From NCBI GenBank assembly GCA_000720805.1, contig JODI01000142.1, positions 1 through 13,609 on the forward strand: DNA of 13,609 nucleotides. The letters run 5' to 3'. How positions within the stretch are numbered: position 1 is the first letter of the stretch; each line of letters begins with the position of its first letter. Position numbers and translations under genes: made by a program. The notes under the pieces are model-generated. The model saw only the letters and a program-made list of their open reading frames with translations, searched no databases and was not told the DNA's origin. This stretch comes from Streptomyces violaceoruber (GTDB lineage Bacteria; Actinomycetota; Actinomycetes; Streptomycetales; Streptomycetaceae). Below are positions 1 through 7,072 of the stretch, in pieces.

Positions 1-1
1 C

Positions 2-1334
2 GCGAAGTACGGCGACGACCTCGACGCCCTCAACCACGCCTGGGGCACCGCCTTCTGGAGCCAGTGGTACTACGCCTGGGACCAGATCCTCCCGCCCCGC
101 GCCACCGGCGCCGTCCCCAACCCCACCCACCAACTGGACTGGCGGCGCTTCTGCTCCGACGAACTGCTCTCGCTGTGCACCGCCGAACGCGAGGTGCTGC
201 GCCGAGCCGCTCCGGACACTCCCACGACCACCAACTTCATGGTCATGCGCACCTTCGACGCTCTTGACTACTGGCGCTGGGCACCCGAGCTGGACATCCT
301 CTCCAACGACCACTACCTGATGTCCGACGACCCGGAAGCCGAGATCGACATCGCTCTCAACGGCGACCTGATGCGGTCGCTCGCGGGCGGCCCGTGGTTC
401 CTCATGGAGCACTCGACCGGTGCCGTCAACTGGCAGCCGGTCAACCGCGCCAAACGGCCGGGAGAGATGCGGCGCAACGCGCTGGCGCACGTCGCGCACG
501 GCGCCGACGGCATCGCGTTCTTCCAGTGGCGGGCGGCGAAGGCGGGCGCCGAGCAGTGGCACTCCGCGATGCTGCCCCACACGGGCACCGGCAGCGCCGT
601 CTGGCGGGATGTCGTCCAACTGGGTGACGACTTGAAGGCCCTGGCCGAGGTGCGGGACTCCACCGGCGCGGCGCAGGTGGCCATCGTCTGGGACTGGGAC
701 GCCCGGTGGGCCCTGGAACTGCCCGCCCAGCCCAGTGGCGAACTGCGCTACCAGGACCTGGTGCGCGACTGGTACACCCCCCTGTGGCGGGCAGGCGTCG
801 GCATCGACTTCGTACGCCCCGGCGACCCCGGACTCGACCGCTACCGACTCGTCCTCGTGCCGTCGCTGTACCTGGTGACCGAGGCGGCCGCGGCGAACCT
901 CGCCGGGTTCACCGAGCGCGGGGGCACGCTGGCCGTCGGTTTCCACAGCGGCATGGTCGACGAGAACGCCCATGTGTACCTGGGGGGCTACCCCGGCGCG
1001 TTCCGCGACATTCTCGGCCTGGTCACCGACGAACTCTTAGCACGGCAGTGGAACCGCCTGGTATCTGGCCACCCGTCCCGACCGCGACACGCTCGCCGCT
1101 CTGCTCCACCGCATCAGCCGGGAGGCCGACGTGACACCGGAGCACCAGGCACCCGCCGGGATCGAGGTCGTCCGGCGCCGCGGCACGGAAGCCGACTACC
1201 TGTTCCTCATCGACCATGCCGGCAAGGGCGCGGAGGTGTCCGCCGACGGCGTCGAACTCCTCACCGGCACACCCGTCACCGGCACCGTCACCGTCCCACC
1301 GGGAGGCGTCGCCGTCGTCCGCGAAGCACACTGA
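2..1334 (+). pseudogene. GH42 beta-galactosidase, 5' end outside window, internal deletion with frameshift
   Basis: This is the C-terminal two thirds of a glycoside hydrolase family 42 beta-galactosidase, which releases galactose from beta-galactosides. The frame is already open at base 2 and reads the family signature LNHAWGTAFWSQ. The nucleophile motif PWFLMEHST has its Glu codon at 407-409 and is followed by SAVNWQP-like residues. The acid/base Glu (NEYG region) would lie before the window. The trimerisation domain starts normally up to about 1036 (DILGLVTDEL). The sequence then jumps, in another frame, to GSGTAWYLATRPDRDTL at 1044 and runs to the normal C-terminal beta domain and TGA at 1334. 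From the family layout I estimate that 50-60 residues are missing. A TAG lies in the second frame at 1038-1040, so the two parts are not joined by one frame. The gene converges on the lactonase and kinase operon. Family identity is sure; inactivation is likely unless the deletion is an assembly fault. Confidence 0.85.
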
Positions 1335-1371
1335 CACAGCGCACTGCGCCGGCAGCCGGTGTTGTCGCTGA

Positions 1372-1500
1372 TCAGTGCGGCCGGGCGGTCAGGTGGTACC
1401 GACCGGACGGCAGGCGGTACGAGGACATTCCGTCCGCGTGGCCGAGGAAACGCACCCCGTCAGAAGGTCCAGCCGCCGTGGGCCTGTCCTCAGGGAAGGC
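1372..1500 (-). pseudogene. possible C-terminal tail remnant of a glycoside hydrolase
   Basis: Between the two convergent genes, one minus-strand frame reads DGVRFLGHADG, then YRLPSGRYHLTARPH, and a stop at 1372-1374. The pattern of 'VRFL..DG...Y.(V/L).SG.Y.(L/F)T' resembles the last beta strands of alpha-L-rhamnosidase-type (GH78) proteins. No start, ribosome site or catalytic part is present. It would be a scrap of a further sugar hydrolase next to a galactose locus. The match is short and made by eye, so this is a weak call. Confidence 0.25.
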
Positions 1501-1533
1501 AAATGGCCCGCGACGTGGACGAGCCGGCGGTCC

Positions 1534-2437
1534 TCACCGTGGTGCCGGGCCGCCCGAACTCCCGTACCACGACCGGGCTTCGGGTGACCGGGCCGGTACA
1601 GGGACGCTGAGCACCGCACCCGAGGCGGCCGTCGGGTGAGGCAGCCCGTGCCCGGCGGTGGTGATCAGGAGGCGGGACTCCGAGGGGTGCAGGCAGACGG
1701 AGGTGGGCTGCGGGGCGGGGACGGACAGAGTCTGGAGCAGGCGTCCGTCGGGGTGGTACCGGCGGACCGCGCCACCGCCCCACACGGCGACCCACAGGCA
1801 CCCCTCGTCGTCGACGGTCATTCCGTCGGGGCTGCCCTCGTCGCTGCGGAAGCGGGCGAAGACCTCGTGGCCGCCGATGTCTCCCGTGGCCGGGTCGACC
1901 CGCCACCGGTGAATGGTGCCGGCGGCGCTGTCCGCGAGGTGGAGGACCGTGCCGTCGGCGTTGAACGCCGGCCCGTTCACGATGGTGAGGCCGTCGAGGA
2001 CGCGTTCCACCGTGCCGTCGCGATCGGTGCGGTACAGCGAGCCCGCGCCGGGGGTGCCGTCGTAGGACATGCTGCCGGCCCAGAAGCGGCCGGCGGGGTC
2101 CGCGACGCCGTCGTTCATCCGGCTGGGCACGGGCGTGCGGTCCTCGGGGCGGTCCAGCCACTCCAGTTCGCCGTCGGCGGTGAGCAGTGCGATGCCGGTG
2201 CCCGCGGCGGCGATCCAGGTGTCCGGACGGCCGTGAACCGGCGAGACGGCGCCGAGCGGCACATCCAGCCGGGCCAGTTGGTGCGGGGTCGGGTCGGTTC
2301 CGTCGTGCAGTTCGAAGAGCCGGCCGCTGAGGACGTCGACGTACACGAACCGGCCGTCGACCCAGCGCCCCCCCTTCGGCGAGTTCGTAGCCGCCCGGGA
2401 CCACGGTCGTCGTCGACTGCTGTGCGGCGGATGTCAT
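1534..2437 (-). pseudogene. SMP-30/gluconolactonase/LRE family lactonase, frameshifted near its start
   Basis: This six-bladed beta-propeller sugar lactonase (regucalcin/gluconolactonase family) opens aldonolactones. In this neighbourhood the likely substrate is galactonolactone. The ATG at 2435-2437 has GAGGAG about 8 nt upstream and lies 14 nt after the kinase stop. The N-terminus reads MTSAAQQSTTTVVPGGYELAEG. A run of seven G (minus strand; plus-strand C run 2368-2374) then shifts the frame. With one G fewer it reads EGGRWVDGRFVYVDVLSGRLFEL and continues intact to the stop at 1534. Family metal ligands are visible: Glu in YELAEG, Asn in TIVNGPAFN and Asp in SPDGMTVDDEG. A shorter ORF from an internal Met at 2346 would lack the first ligand. 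The homopolymer makes a sequencing error or phase variation possible, and the rest looks undamaged. Final gene of the dgoD-aldolase-kinase-lactonase operon. Confidence 0.82.
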
Positions 2438-2451
2438 CGTCGGTCTCCTCG

Positions 2452-3426
2452 TCAGCGGATCGTGGTGCCGTCTGGTCGGTCGAGCAGGCCGAGTTCGTCC
2501 TCGGTCGGCAGTCCCTCCCAGTCGCCCCGGGTGCCGACGGCGAAGGCCGCGGTGGTGACGGCCCGGTGCAGCCGGTCCGGGATGTCGGCACCGTGGAGGA
2601 GGCCCGACAGGTATCCGGCCACGAAGGCGTCGCCCGCGCCGACCAGATCGACCGCGTCGACCTGACGCGCCGAGCGGTCGGTCGCGCCGTCGGCGGTACA
2701 GGTGGTCGCCCCGCGTGCGCCACGCTTGATGACCACCTCCCTGACACCTGCGGCCAGGAGGCTCTTCACCCCCTCCGACTCGTCTGCGTCGGGCCGTTCC
2801 AGCATCAGCGACAGCTCGTCCTCGGAGGCTATGAGCAGGTCCGTGCGGCGCAGCAGCGGCCGGAGCACCGTGCGCGCCCGGTCGGCACTCCACAGCCGGG
2901 AGCGGTAGTTGACGTCGAGGCACACGGTGATGCCGGCGTCACGAGCCGTCGTCGCGGCCGCCAGAGCCGCCTCGGCCGCCGACGCGCTGAGCGCCGGTGT
3001 GATGCCGGTCAGATGCAGGACCCGGGGCCCCGACGTGAGGGCGGGCAGTACGTCGGCCGGCGAGACGGCCGAACCCGCCGAACCGGCGCGGTAGTAGCTG
3101 ACGCGGGTCAGGGTGCCCAACCGGGGTTCGGTCAGCAGCAGCCCCGTGGGGCGTCCGGAGTCGTCGGTGATCGCGAATCCGGTGTCGACGCCCTCGGCGC
3201 GCAGCGTGCGCAGCACCAGCGCGCCGAGTTCGTCCGCTCCGACCCGGCCGGCCCAGCGCACCCGGTGTCCGAGCCGGGCAAGGCCGACGGCGACGTTGGA
3301 TTCGGCTCCCGCCATGGACAGGCCGAGACTTCCGCCGAGCCGGAGCGGGCCGTGGGCCCGTAGGGCCGCCATCGTCTCGCCGAAGGTGACCACGTCGGGC
3401 GCGGTCCGGTGGTCCGGCGTCGTCAT
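2452..3426 (-). CDS. kdgK: PfkB-family 2-keto-3-deoxy sugar acid kinase
   Basis: This 324-residue ribokinase/PfkB-family kinase probably phosphorylates 2-keto-3-deoxygalactonate or -gluconate at O6. The N-terminus DVVTFGETMAALR is typical of KDG kinases. The substrate loop AGAESNVAVGLARLG (about residues 40-54), DVNYRSRLW (about 170) and SEDELSLM follow in order. The C-terminal signature VDLVGAGDAFVAGYLSGLL contains the GAGD anion hole and catalytic Asp. Length is normal and there are no interruptions. The start ATG overlaps the aldolase stop by 4 nt (ATGA at 3423-3426), which implies translational coupling. The neighbouring dehydratase fragment suggests galactonate (DgoK role) rather than glucuronate, but the sequence cannot separate KDG from KDGal kinases. 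The intact frame contrasts with the genes on both sides. Confidence 0.9.
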   Translation of the reverse strand: MTTPDHRTAPDVVTFGETMAALRAHGPLRLGGSLGLSMAGAESNVAVGLARLGHRVRWAGRVGADELGALVLRTLRAEGVDTGFAITDDSGRPTGLLLTEPRLGTLTRVSYYRAGSAGSAVSPADVLPALTSGPRVLHLTGITPALSASAAEAALAAATTARDAGITVCLDVNYRSRLWSADRARTVLRPLLRRTDLLIASEDELSLMLERPDADESEGVKSLLAAGVREVVIKRGARGATTCTADGATDRSARQVDAVDLVGAGDAFVAGYLSGLLHGADIPDRLHRAVTTAAFAVGTRGDWEGLPTEDELGLLDRPDGTTIR

Positions 3427-4043
3427 GGCGTCTCCCCGGCGGCCACCTTGAGGAACACGGCCGCACGGGCGCGGAGTCGGTCCAGGTCGCCGCCGTCGGC
3501 CGCGTCGCCGACGAGGGGTGAGCCGACGCCGACGGCGAGGGCGCCCCGGTCCAGGTAGTCGCGGGCGGCCTGAGCGTCCACTCCGCCGACGGGCACGAAG
3601 GGCACGTCGGGGAAGGGGTCGCGCAGGGCCCCCAGATAGCCGGGTCCGCCGAGGGAGCCGGGGAAGAGTTTGATGGCGTCGGCACCCCGGGCGAGGGCGA
3701 CCTCGATCTCACTCGGGGTCAGGGCTCCCATCAGCACGGGTATGCCGTAGGGCGCCAGGCCGTCGACCAGTGCCGGGGTGACGAGGTACGACGCTCCGGC
3801 GTCGACGGCGCGGGAGGCGTCCGCGGCCGACCGGACCGTGCCGGCGCCGAGCAGCGTCCCGGGGCCCAGTTCGGCCCGCGCCTGCCTGATCACTGTCAGG
3901 GCGTCGGCGGTGTTCAGCGACACCTCGATGGCCGCGACGCCTTCCTCGGCGAGCGTGAGGACGGTGCGCAGGGCCGCGGTGGTGTCCTTGCCGCGTACGA
4001 TCGCCAGCAGGCGGTGAACTCCGAGCGATTCCACCAGGTTCAT
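3423..4043 (-). CDS. eda: KDPG/KDPGal aldolase
   Basis: This 206-residue class I aldolase of the KDPG/KHG family cleaves 2-keto-3-deoxy-6-phospho-gluconate or -galactonate to pyruvate and glyceraldehyde-3-phosphate. Visible motifs are LLAIVRG near the N-terminus, the catalytic Glu in AIEVSLNTADAL (about residue 40), GTLLGAGTV, SYLVTPALV and GALTPSEIEVALARGAD. The Schiff-base lysine lies in DAIKLFPGS, followed by FVPVGGVD. The start ATG at 4041-4043 has AAGGAG about 12 nt upstream. It is 47 nt downstream of the dehydratase stop and overlaps the kinase start by 4 nt. The neighbours point to the galactonate (DgoA) substrate, which is an inference from context. The protein appears complete. Confidence 0.92.
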   Translation of the reverse strand: MNLVESLGVHRLLAIVRGKDTTAALRTVLTLAEEGVAAIEVSLNTADALTVIRQARAELGPGTLLGAGTVRSAADASRAVDAGASYLVTPALVDGLAPYGIPVLMGALTPSEIEVALARGADAIKLFPGSLGGPGYLGALRDPFPDVPFVPVGGVDAQAARDYLDRGALAVGVGSPLVGDAADGGDLDRLRARAAVFLKVAAGETP

Positions 4044-4090
4044 GGGATGGTGCTCTCCTTGAGCGGGTGATTCTGTGGACGGTCTGTGGG

Positions 4091-4480
4091 TCACCATTCG
4101 GTGAACGCTCCGTCGGCGCCACGCCATACGGGGTTGCGCCAGCGATGTCCGGTCTCCGCGGCCCGGCGTACCGCCTTCTCGTCGATCTCGACACCCAGCC
4201 CGGGGCGGGAGCCGACGACGGCGTGGCCGTTGTCGAAGCGGAAGGGTTCCGGGTCCATCACGTAGTCCAGCAGGTCGCACTGCTGGTTGTAGTGGATGCC
4301 CATGCTCTGTTCCTGGATGAGGAAGTTGGGAACCGCGAAGGCGACCTGCAGGCTCGCGGCGAGGGCGATGGGGCCGAGAGGGCAGTGTGGGGCCATGGTG
4401 ACGTCGTGCGCCTCGGCCATGGCCGCGATGCGCCGCACGCCTCACCGATCGCCCAGATCAAGTCGAGCTGGACCACGCGT
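4091..4480 (-). pseudogene. dgoD: D-galactonate dehydratase (enolase superfamily), C-terminal fragment
   Basis: The frame 4091-4438 encodes about 115 residues matching the end of DgoD, which dehydrates D-galactonate to 2-keto-3-deoxygalactonate. Diagnostic stretches are RRIAAMAEAHDVTMAPHC, PLGPIALAASLQV, IQEQSMGIHYNQ, DLLDYVMDPEPF, RPGLGVEIDE and the terminal GHRWRNPVWRGADGAFTEW. The full family length is near 380 residues, so more than two thirds, including the metal-ligand Asp/Glu/Glu set, is gone. Upstream this frame meets TGA at 4442-4444. Another frame at about 4445-4480 reads VVQLDLIWAIGE, which may be a frameshifted trace of the VQPDLSHAGGI segment. Beyond 4524 the DNA belongs to an unrelated plus-strand gene tail. 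The fragment is first in the minus-strand sugar acid operon, so the operon's own promoter has probably been lost. Confidence 0.88.
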
Positions 4481-4523
4481 TCGGGCGCCAGTCGGATCGC
4501 CTGACGGCGGACCTGGTTGCCGG

Positions 4524-4613
4524 GTGACACTCACCTTCCACTTCTGGAGCGGCGCGACAGCGACCTACCACGTCGTCAGGACGGGCGACACGGTGACGGG
4601 CTCGACCGGCTGA
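4524..4613 (+). pseudogene. 3' tail remnant of a secreted carbohydrate-active-type protein (beta-sandwich end)
   Basis: A plus-strand frame reads VTLTFHFWSGATATYHVV, then RTGDTVTGSTG and TGA at 4611-4613. The alternating hydrophobic strand pattern with 'LTFHFWSG' resembles the last strands of a CBM_X2-type or other immunoglobulin-like module at the end of secreted Streptomyces glycoside hydrolases. Only about 29 residues fit, with no start. It ends about 30 nt before a strong hairpin, as expected for a genuine gene end. The parent protein cannot be named from this fragment. Confidence 0.4.
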
Positions 4614-4644
4614 CGACGGCAACAGCCGTTGTGGCGCGGCGGTG

Positions 4645-4680
4645 GCACCCCCGCCGGCATGGAAGGAGCCGCGGGGGTGC
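4645..4680 (+). terminator. strong hairpin, probable terminator
   Basis: GCACCCCCGC (4645-4654) and GCGGGGGTGC (4671-4680) form a perfect 10-bp stem, extendable by GGC/GCC past one bulged base. It lies 31 nt after the stop of the plus-strand gene tail and about 100 nt after the stop of the minus-strand FAD oxidoreductase. It could therefore end transcription from both sides. There is no U tract, as is common in high-GC actinomycetes. Confidence 0.65.
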
Positions 4681-4777
4681 GTTCACGCGCGACCGTCACG
4701 ACAGAGGCTGACACGGGCCGCGAGGCCGGATCGGCAGGGGCTCGATCCCACCGGGAATGGCGGTGAGGGGCCGTGGG

Positions 4778-5944
4778 TCACTGCTCACCCAGACTGGTGG
4801 CACGTTGGTCAACCTCGATGTCCGAACGCCCCGCGCCGGCGAATCGTGTGGGCCGGAAGGACCGGAGGAGGCCTTGTTCCTGGTCGGTTGTGATCTCGGC
4901 CGCGACCAGGCGTCCCAGAAGCGGCGCCAAGGTGACGCCGCTGTGCGAGACGAGGCAGTAGACACGGGACTGCGCGGAGGCATAGCCGGCGACGGTGTGG
5001 CCGTCCGCGGGCAGTGACCGGAACCCGACCCGCAGGTCGATCCTCGGTGCCCGGTTCGGGTCGGGCAGCAGCGCGGAGAACCGCCGAGCGAGGACGCTCG
5101 CGATGTCGCCGTCCGCGGACGGGGGGTCTTCCGGATCGACGCCGGCGTTCAGATCGAGAGCCTGCAGGACGGCATGCCCACCGGCCGAAGGGCGGAGATT
5201 GAGGCCGGGACTGTGGATCACACAGCGCAGGTCCAGTTCCGGTGACCTGGTGTACCCGAGCAATCCGACGGTCTGCGCTCCGCGCCCGGCATCCGTCACC
5301 ATGGGAACATCGATCCCGGCCCGTGCGGCGAGCCGTTCCGTCCAGCGGCCTGCCGCCAGGACGACTCGATCGCCTTTGCAGACCTCGCCCTGGGCCAGGA
5401 TGACGGACACTCCGTCGGACCTGTCGTCGATGGCCACGACCTCCCCGATCTCGTACCTGGCTCCGTGCCGCTCGGCGTCCGCCAGCGAGGTGCCCACGAA
5501 GAGGTCGGGCAGAACGTATCCCTCGCTGGGGAAGTGCGCGATGGCCGTCGTTGTCGCCGGGATCCGGACGTCGCCCGCGATCCGCGCCGCTTCGCCAGGC
5601 GTGACCCAGTGTGCGGGGTAGCCCAGGGACTGCAGTCGTTCCACGTTGTCGGCGAGCCACTGCTCGCTCGCGGCGTCCGCCCACTGCAGCGCCCCGCTGG
5701 GGAAGTACGACGGCACGCCGCGTAGTTGCCCGGCCAGTCTGGCGTGCTCCTCCATCCCCGCGAGGTTCAGCCGGTGGTACTCCGGGTCGAGTTTCCGGCT
5801 GGAGTTGGTCCAGGCGAAGGTGGTGGCGCTCGTACCGGTGCCGGCTCCCCTCTGATCGAGCAGGAGAACGTCCTCGCCGGCGACGGCAAGCTGCCTCGCG
5901 ACGCTCACGCCCAGCACGCCCGCACCGATGATGATGACCTTCAT
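4778..5944 (-). CDS. FAD-dependent oxidoreductase (DAO/DadA-like)
   Basis: This 388-residue flavoprotein of the D-amino acid dehydrogenase/glycine oxidase superfamily probably oxidises an amine or amino acid substrate. The N-terminus KVIIIGAGVLGVSVARQLA is the dinucleotide-binding beta-alpha-beta with GxGxxG, and the second strand ends at VLLLDQRG with the ribose-binding acid. TSATTFAWTNSSRK (about 38-51) is the usual post-Rossmann segment, and RVVLAAGRWTERLA (about 195) is the second FAD-contact motif. VGFRSLPADGHTVAGYA and SHSGVTLAPLLGRLVA near the C-terminus are the isoalloxazine-contact motifs. The start ATG at 5942-5944 follows AGGAAGG in a good position. The gene lies 36 nt behind the GntR regulator on the same strand, so the two are probably cotranscribed. 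The exact substrate is unknown. Complete and undamaged. Confidence 0.88.
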   Translation of the reverse strand: MKVIIIGAGVLGVSVARQLAVAGEDVLLLDQRGAGTGTSATTFAWTNSSRKLDPEYHRLNLAGMEEHARLAGQLRGVPSYFPSGALQWADAASEQWLADNVERLQSLGYPAHWVTPGEAARIAGDVRIPATTTAIAHFPSEGYVLPDLFVGTSLADAERHGARYEIGEVVAIDDRSDGVSVILAQGEVCKGDRVVLAAGRWTERLAARAGIDVPMVTDAGRGAQTVGLLGYTRSPELDLRCVIHSPGLNLRPSAGGHAVLQALDLNAGVDPEDPPSADGDIASVLARRFSALLPDPNRAPRIDLRVGFRSLPADGHTVAGYASAQSRVYCLVSHSGVTLAPLLGRLVAAEITTDQEQGLLRSFRPTRFAGAGRSDIEVDQRATSLGEQ

Positions 5945-5980
5945 GGGGTACGCACTTCCTTCCTGGCAGCGACACGCTGC

Positions 5981-6694
5981 TCACAGGGCCGGGACGGGAA
6001 GCTCCAGGAAGAACTCGGCGGTTCCCGGCCGTACGAGGGTCGTGACCACCTCGACGGTGCTTCCGTCGTCGGCACGCAACTCCCTGCGCCTCATGAGCGC
6101 AGGCGTTCCGATCTCGCTGCGCAGCAAGGTGGCGTCGTGCTCATCGAGCGTCACCGGGTCGAGGTAGACCCGGATGGCGTCGATCGGTACCCCCCTGCGC
6201 TGGAGGTACGGAAGGGTGACGAGGTCTTCGAGGTTCTCGTTCAGCAGGTCGGGGGCGACCGCGAAGAGGACGACATGCCGCTCGACGGACTGCGGCTCCT
6301 CACGTACGTCGAGTTTGCGGCGGACCAGTTCCACCACGGCCGTGTCGGCAGAGGCACCGGGGAGGGCCAGGATGGCGTCGGCGGCCCTGACGATCCTCGC
6401 GGAAACGACCTCGTGTCTGCCCGGTACGCCCTTCGCGGCTGTCGCGGGGGTGACGAAGTTCAGCAGATTGATCTGCCGCGTCACGTCCGCGACAAATGTT
6501 CCGTGGCGCCGTCGGCGGATCGCCAGTCCCGCCTCCGCCAGGTCGTTGAGGACCCGTTGGGCCGTTGCACGGCTGACGCCGTACTGGGTGGAGAGGTCCT
6601 TCTCGGTTGGCAGCCGCGCGCCGGGGGCCAGGGCCCCGGCGCGGATCTTCGCTTCGATCTCTCGCCTGATCTGTACGTAAAGCGGCACGGTCAT
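5981..6694 (-). CDS. GntR-family regulator, HutC/UTRA subfamily
   Basis: This 237-residue cytoplasmic transcription factor has the GntR winged helix at about residues 5-70: LYVQIRREIEAKI, then GARLPTEKDLSTQYGVSRAT, then HGTFVADV. A UTRA ligand-binding domain (about 90-235) contains VVELVRRKLDVREEPQSVER and ends in the typical strand pattern GSTVEVVTTLVRPG. I prefer the ATG at 6692-6694 (MTVPLYVQ) because the family begins just before 'PLY.QI'. An ATG five codons earlier (6709) is possible. A longer in-frame extension upstream is Arg/Pro-rich and unconvincing. It probably controls itself and the FAD oxidoreductase behind it; the ligand would then be that enzyme's substrate or a relative. An inverted repeat at 6700-6715 sits over the start region. 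Confidence 0.87.
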   Translation of the reverse strand: MTVPLYVQIRREIEAKIRAGALAPGARLPTEKDLSTQYGVSRATAQRVLNDLAEAGLAIRRRRHGTFVADVTRQINLLNFVTPATAAKGVPGRHEVVSARIVRAADAILALPGASADTAVVELVRRKLDVREEPQSVERHVVLFAVAPDLLNENLEDLVTLPYLQRRGVPIDAIRVYLDPVTLDEHDATLLRSEIGTPALMRRRELRADDGSTVEVVTTLVRPGTAEFFLELPVPAL

Positions 6695-6699
6695 TGTCA

Positions 6700-6715
6700 G
6701 ACCGTACATTCGGTC
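6700..6715 (-). promoter_or_regulatory. candidate GntR operator at the regulator's start
   Basis: GACCGTACATTCGGTC is an inverted repeat (GACCG-N6-CGGTC) immediately before the preferred GntR start. The same half-sites, extended as GACCGTACA and CGGTCAAT, recur at 6967-6998 with a wider spacer. An autoregulatory operator is an inference from position and repetition. Confidence 0.5.
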
Positions 6716-6967
6716 AATTGACTGGTACCAGAAGGCTGACCAGCCAGTTCCTCGGCGTCCGCGCGTTCTCGGAGGGACGCTGTTCCTCACCCGCCCTGCC
6801 CGGTTGCCGGCCGGTTCACGGGTGCCGGTGACGGGGGGTGATCGGCCCCGCCTCCGCCGGTGCCGAGGAGGCACAGGGCACCGACCCGGCCGCCGCCGTG
6901 ACGGCAGTGGAACTTTCGTCATGTCGGTCTCCCGCCTGACTGCGCGTTGAGCTGGCCGGACGAATAG
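6710..6967. other. GntR upstream region without a supported gene
   Basis: This part of the roughly 340-base gap between the GntR start and the next coding trace holds no convincing gene. A 10-bp perfect palindrome CTGGTACCAG occurs at 6722-6731. On the minus strand an ATG at 6920-6922 has GGGAG six bases upstream, but its reading is Arg/Pro-rich and runs in frame into GntR. The rest has no recognisable structure. Confidence 0.5.
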
Positions 6968-6996
6968 ACCGTACAATTAGAGAATTAACCGGTCAA
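6968..6996 (-). promoter_or_regulatory. candidate promoter for GntR-FAD oxidoreductase with overlapping operator
   Basis: On the minus strand TTGACC (plus 6991-6996) and TACGGT (plus 6968-6973) are separated by 17 bp, a good -35/-10 arrangement in an AT-rich pocket of otherwise GC-rich DNA. The same bases contain GACCG and CGGTC in inverted orientation with an 18-base spacer. Bound repressor would cover the promoter. The distance to the GntR start is about 270 nt, so the leader would be long. Confidence 0.45.
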
Positions 6997-7072
6997 TAGT
7001 TCGGGACCACTTCCATCGACACCCTCCTGCGGATTCTGGTGACGTCGGGGCGCACGTCTCCGTGAGTCCGCG

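Noticed and set aside
2366..2376. Programmed frameshifting as a regulatory device in the lactonase.
   Set aside because: No stimulatory structure or second signal was seen. With several neighbours broken, mutation or sequencing error is simpler.
1636..3363. A 575-codon open frame on the plus strand opposite the lactonase and kinase.
   Set aside because: It is the antisense of genes with clear motifs, has no family resemblance and is a known artefact of GC-rich codon bias. Similar long antisense frames at 4995-5621, 7626-8648, 8398-9603, 10099-11367, 11145-12083 and 12504-13607 were dropped for the same reason.
4445..4530. Small minus-strand gene from GTG at 4530 (MSPGNQVRRQAIRLAPERVV).
   Set aside because: It runs through the dgoD fragment in the wrong frame and no family is recognised. 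It is more likely junction sequence plus a frameshifted dgoD trace.
6695..6976. N-terminal extension of the GntR regulator or a separate small gene starting at 6922 (ATG with GGGAG upstream).
   Set aside because: The residues are Arg/Pro-rich with no domain, and GntR proteins start just before 'PLY.QI'. The ribosome site at 6929-6933 may be a relic of a deleted gene, but nothing supports a product.
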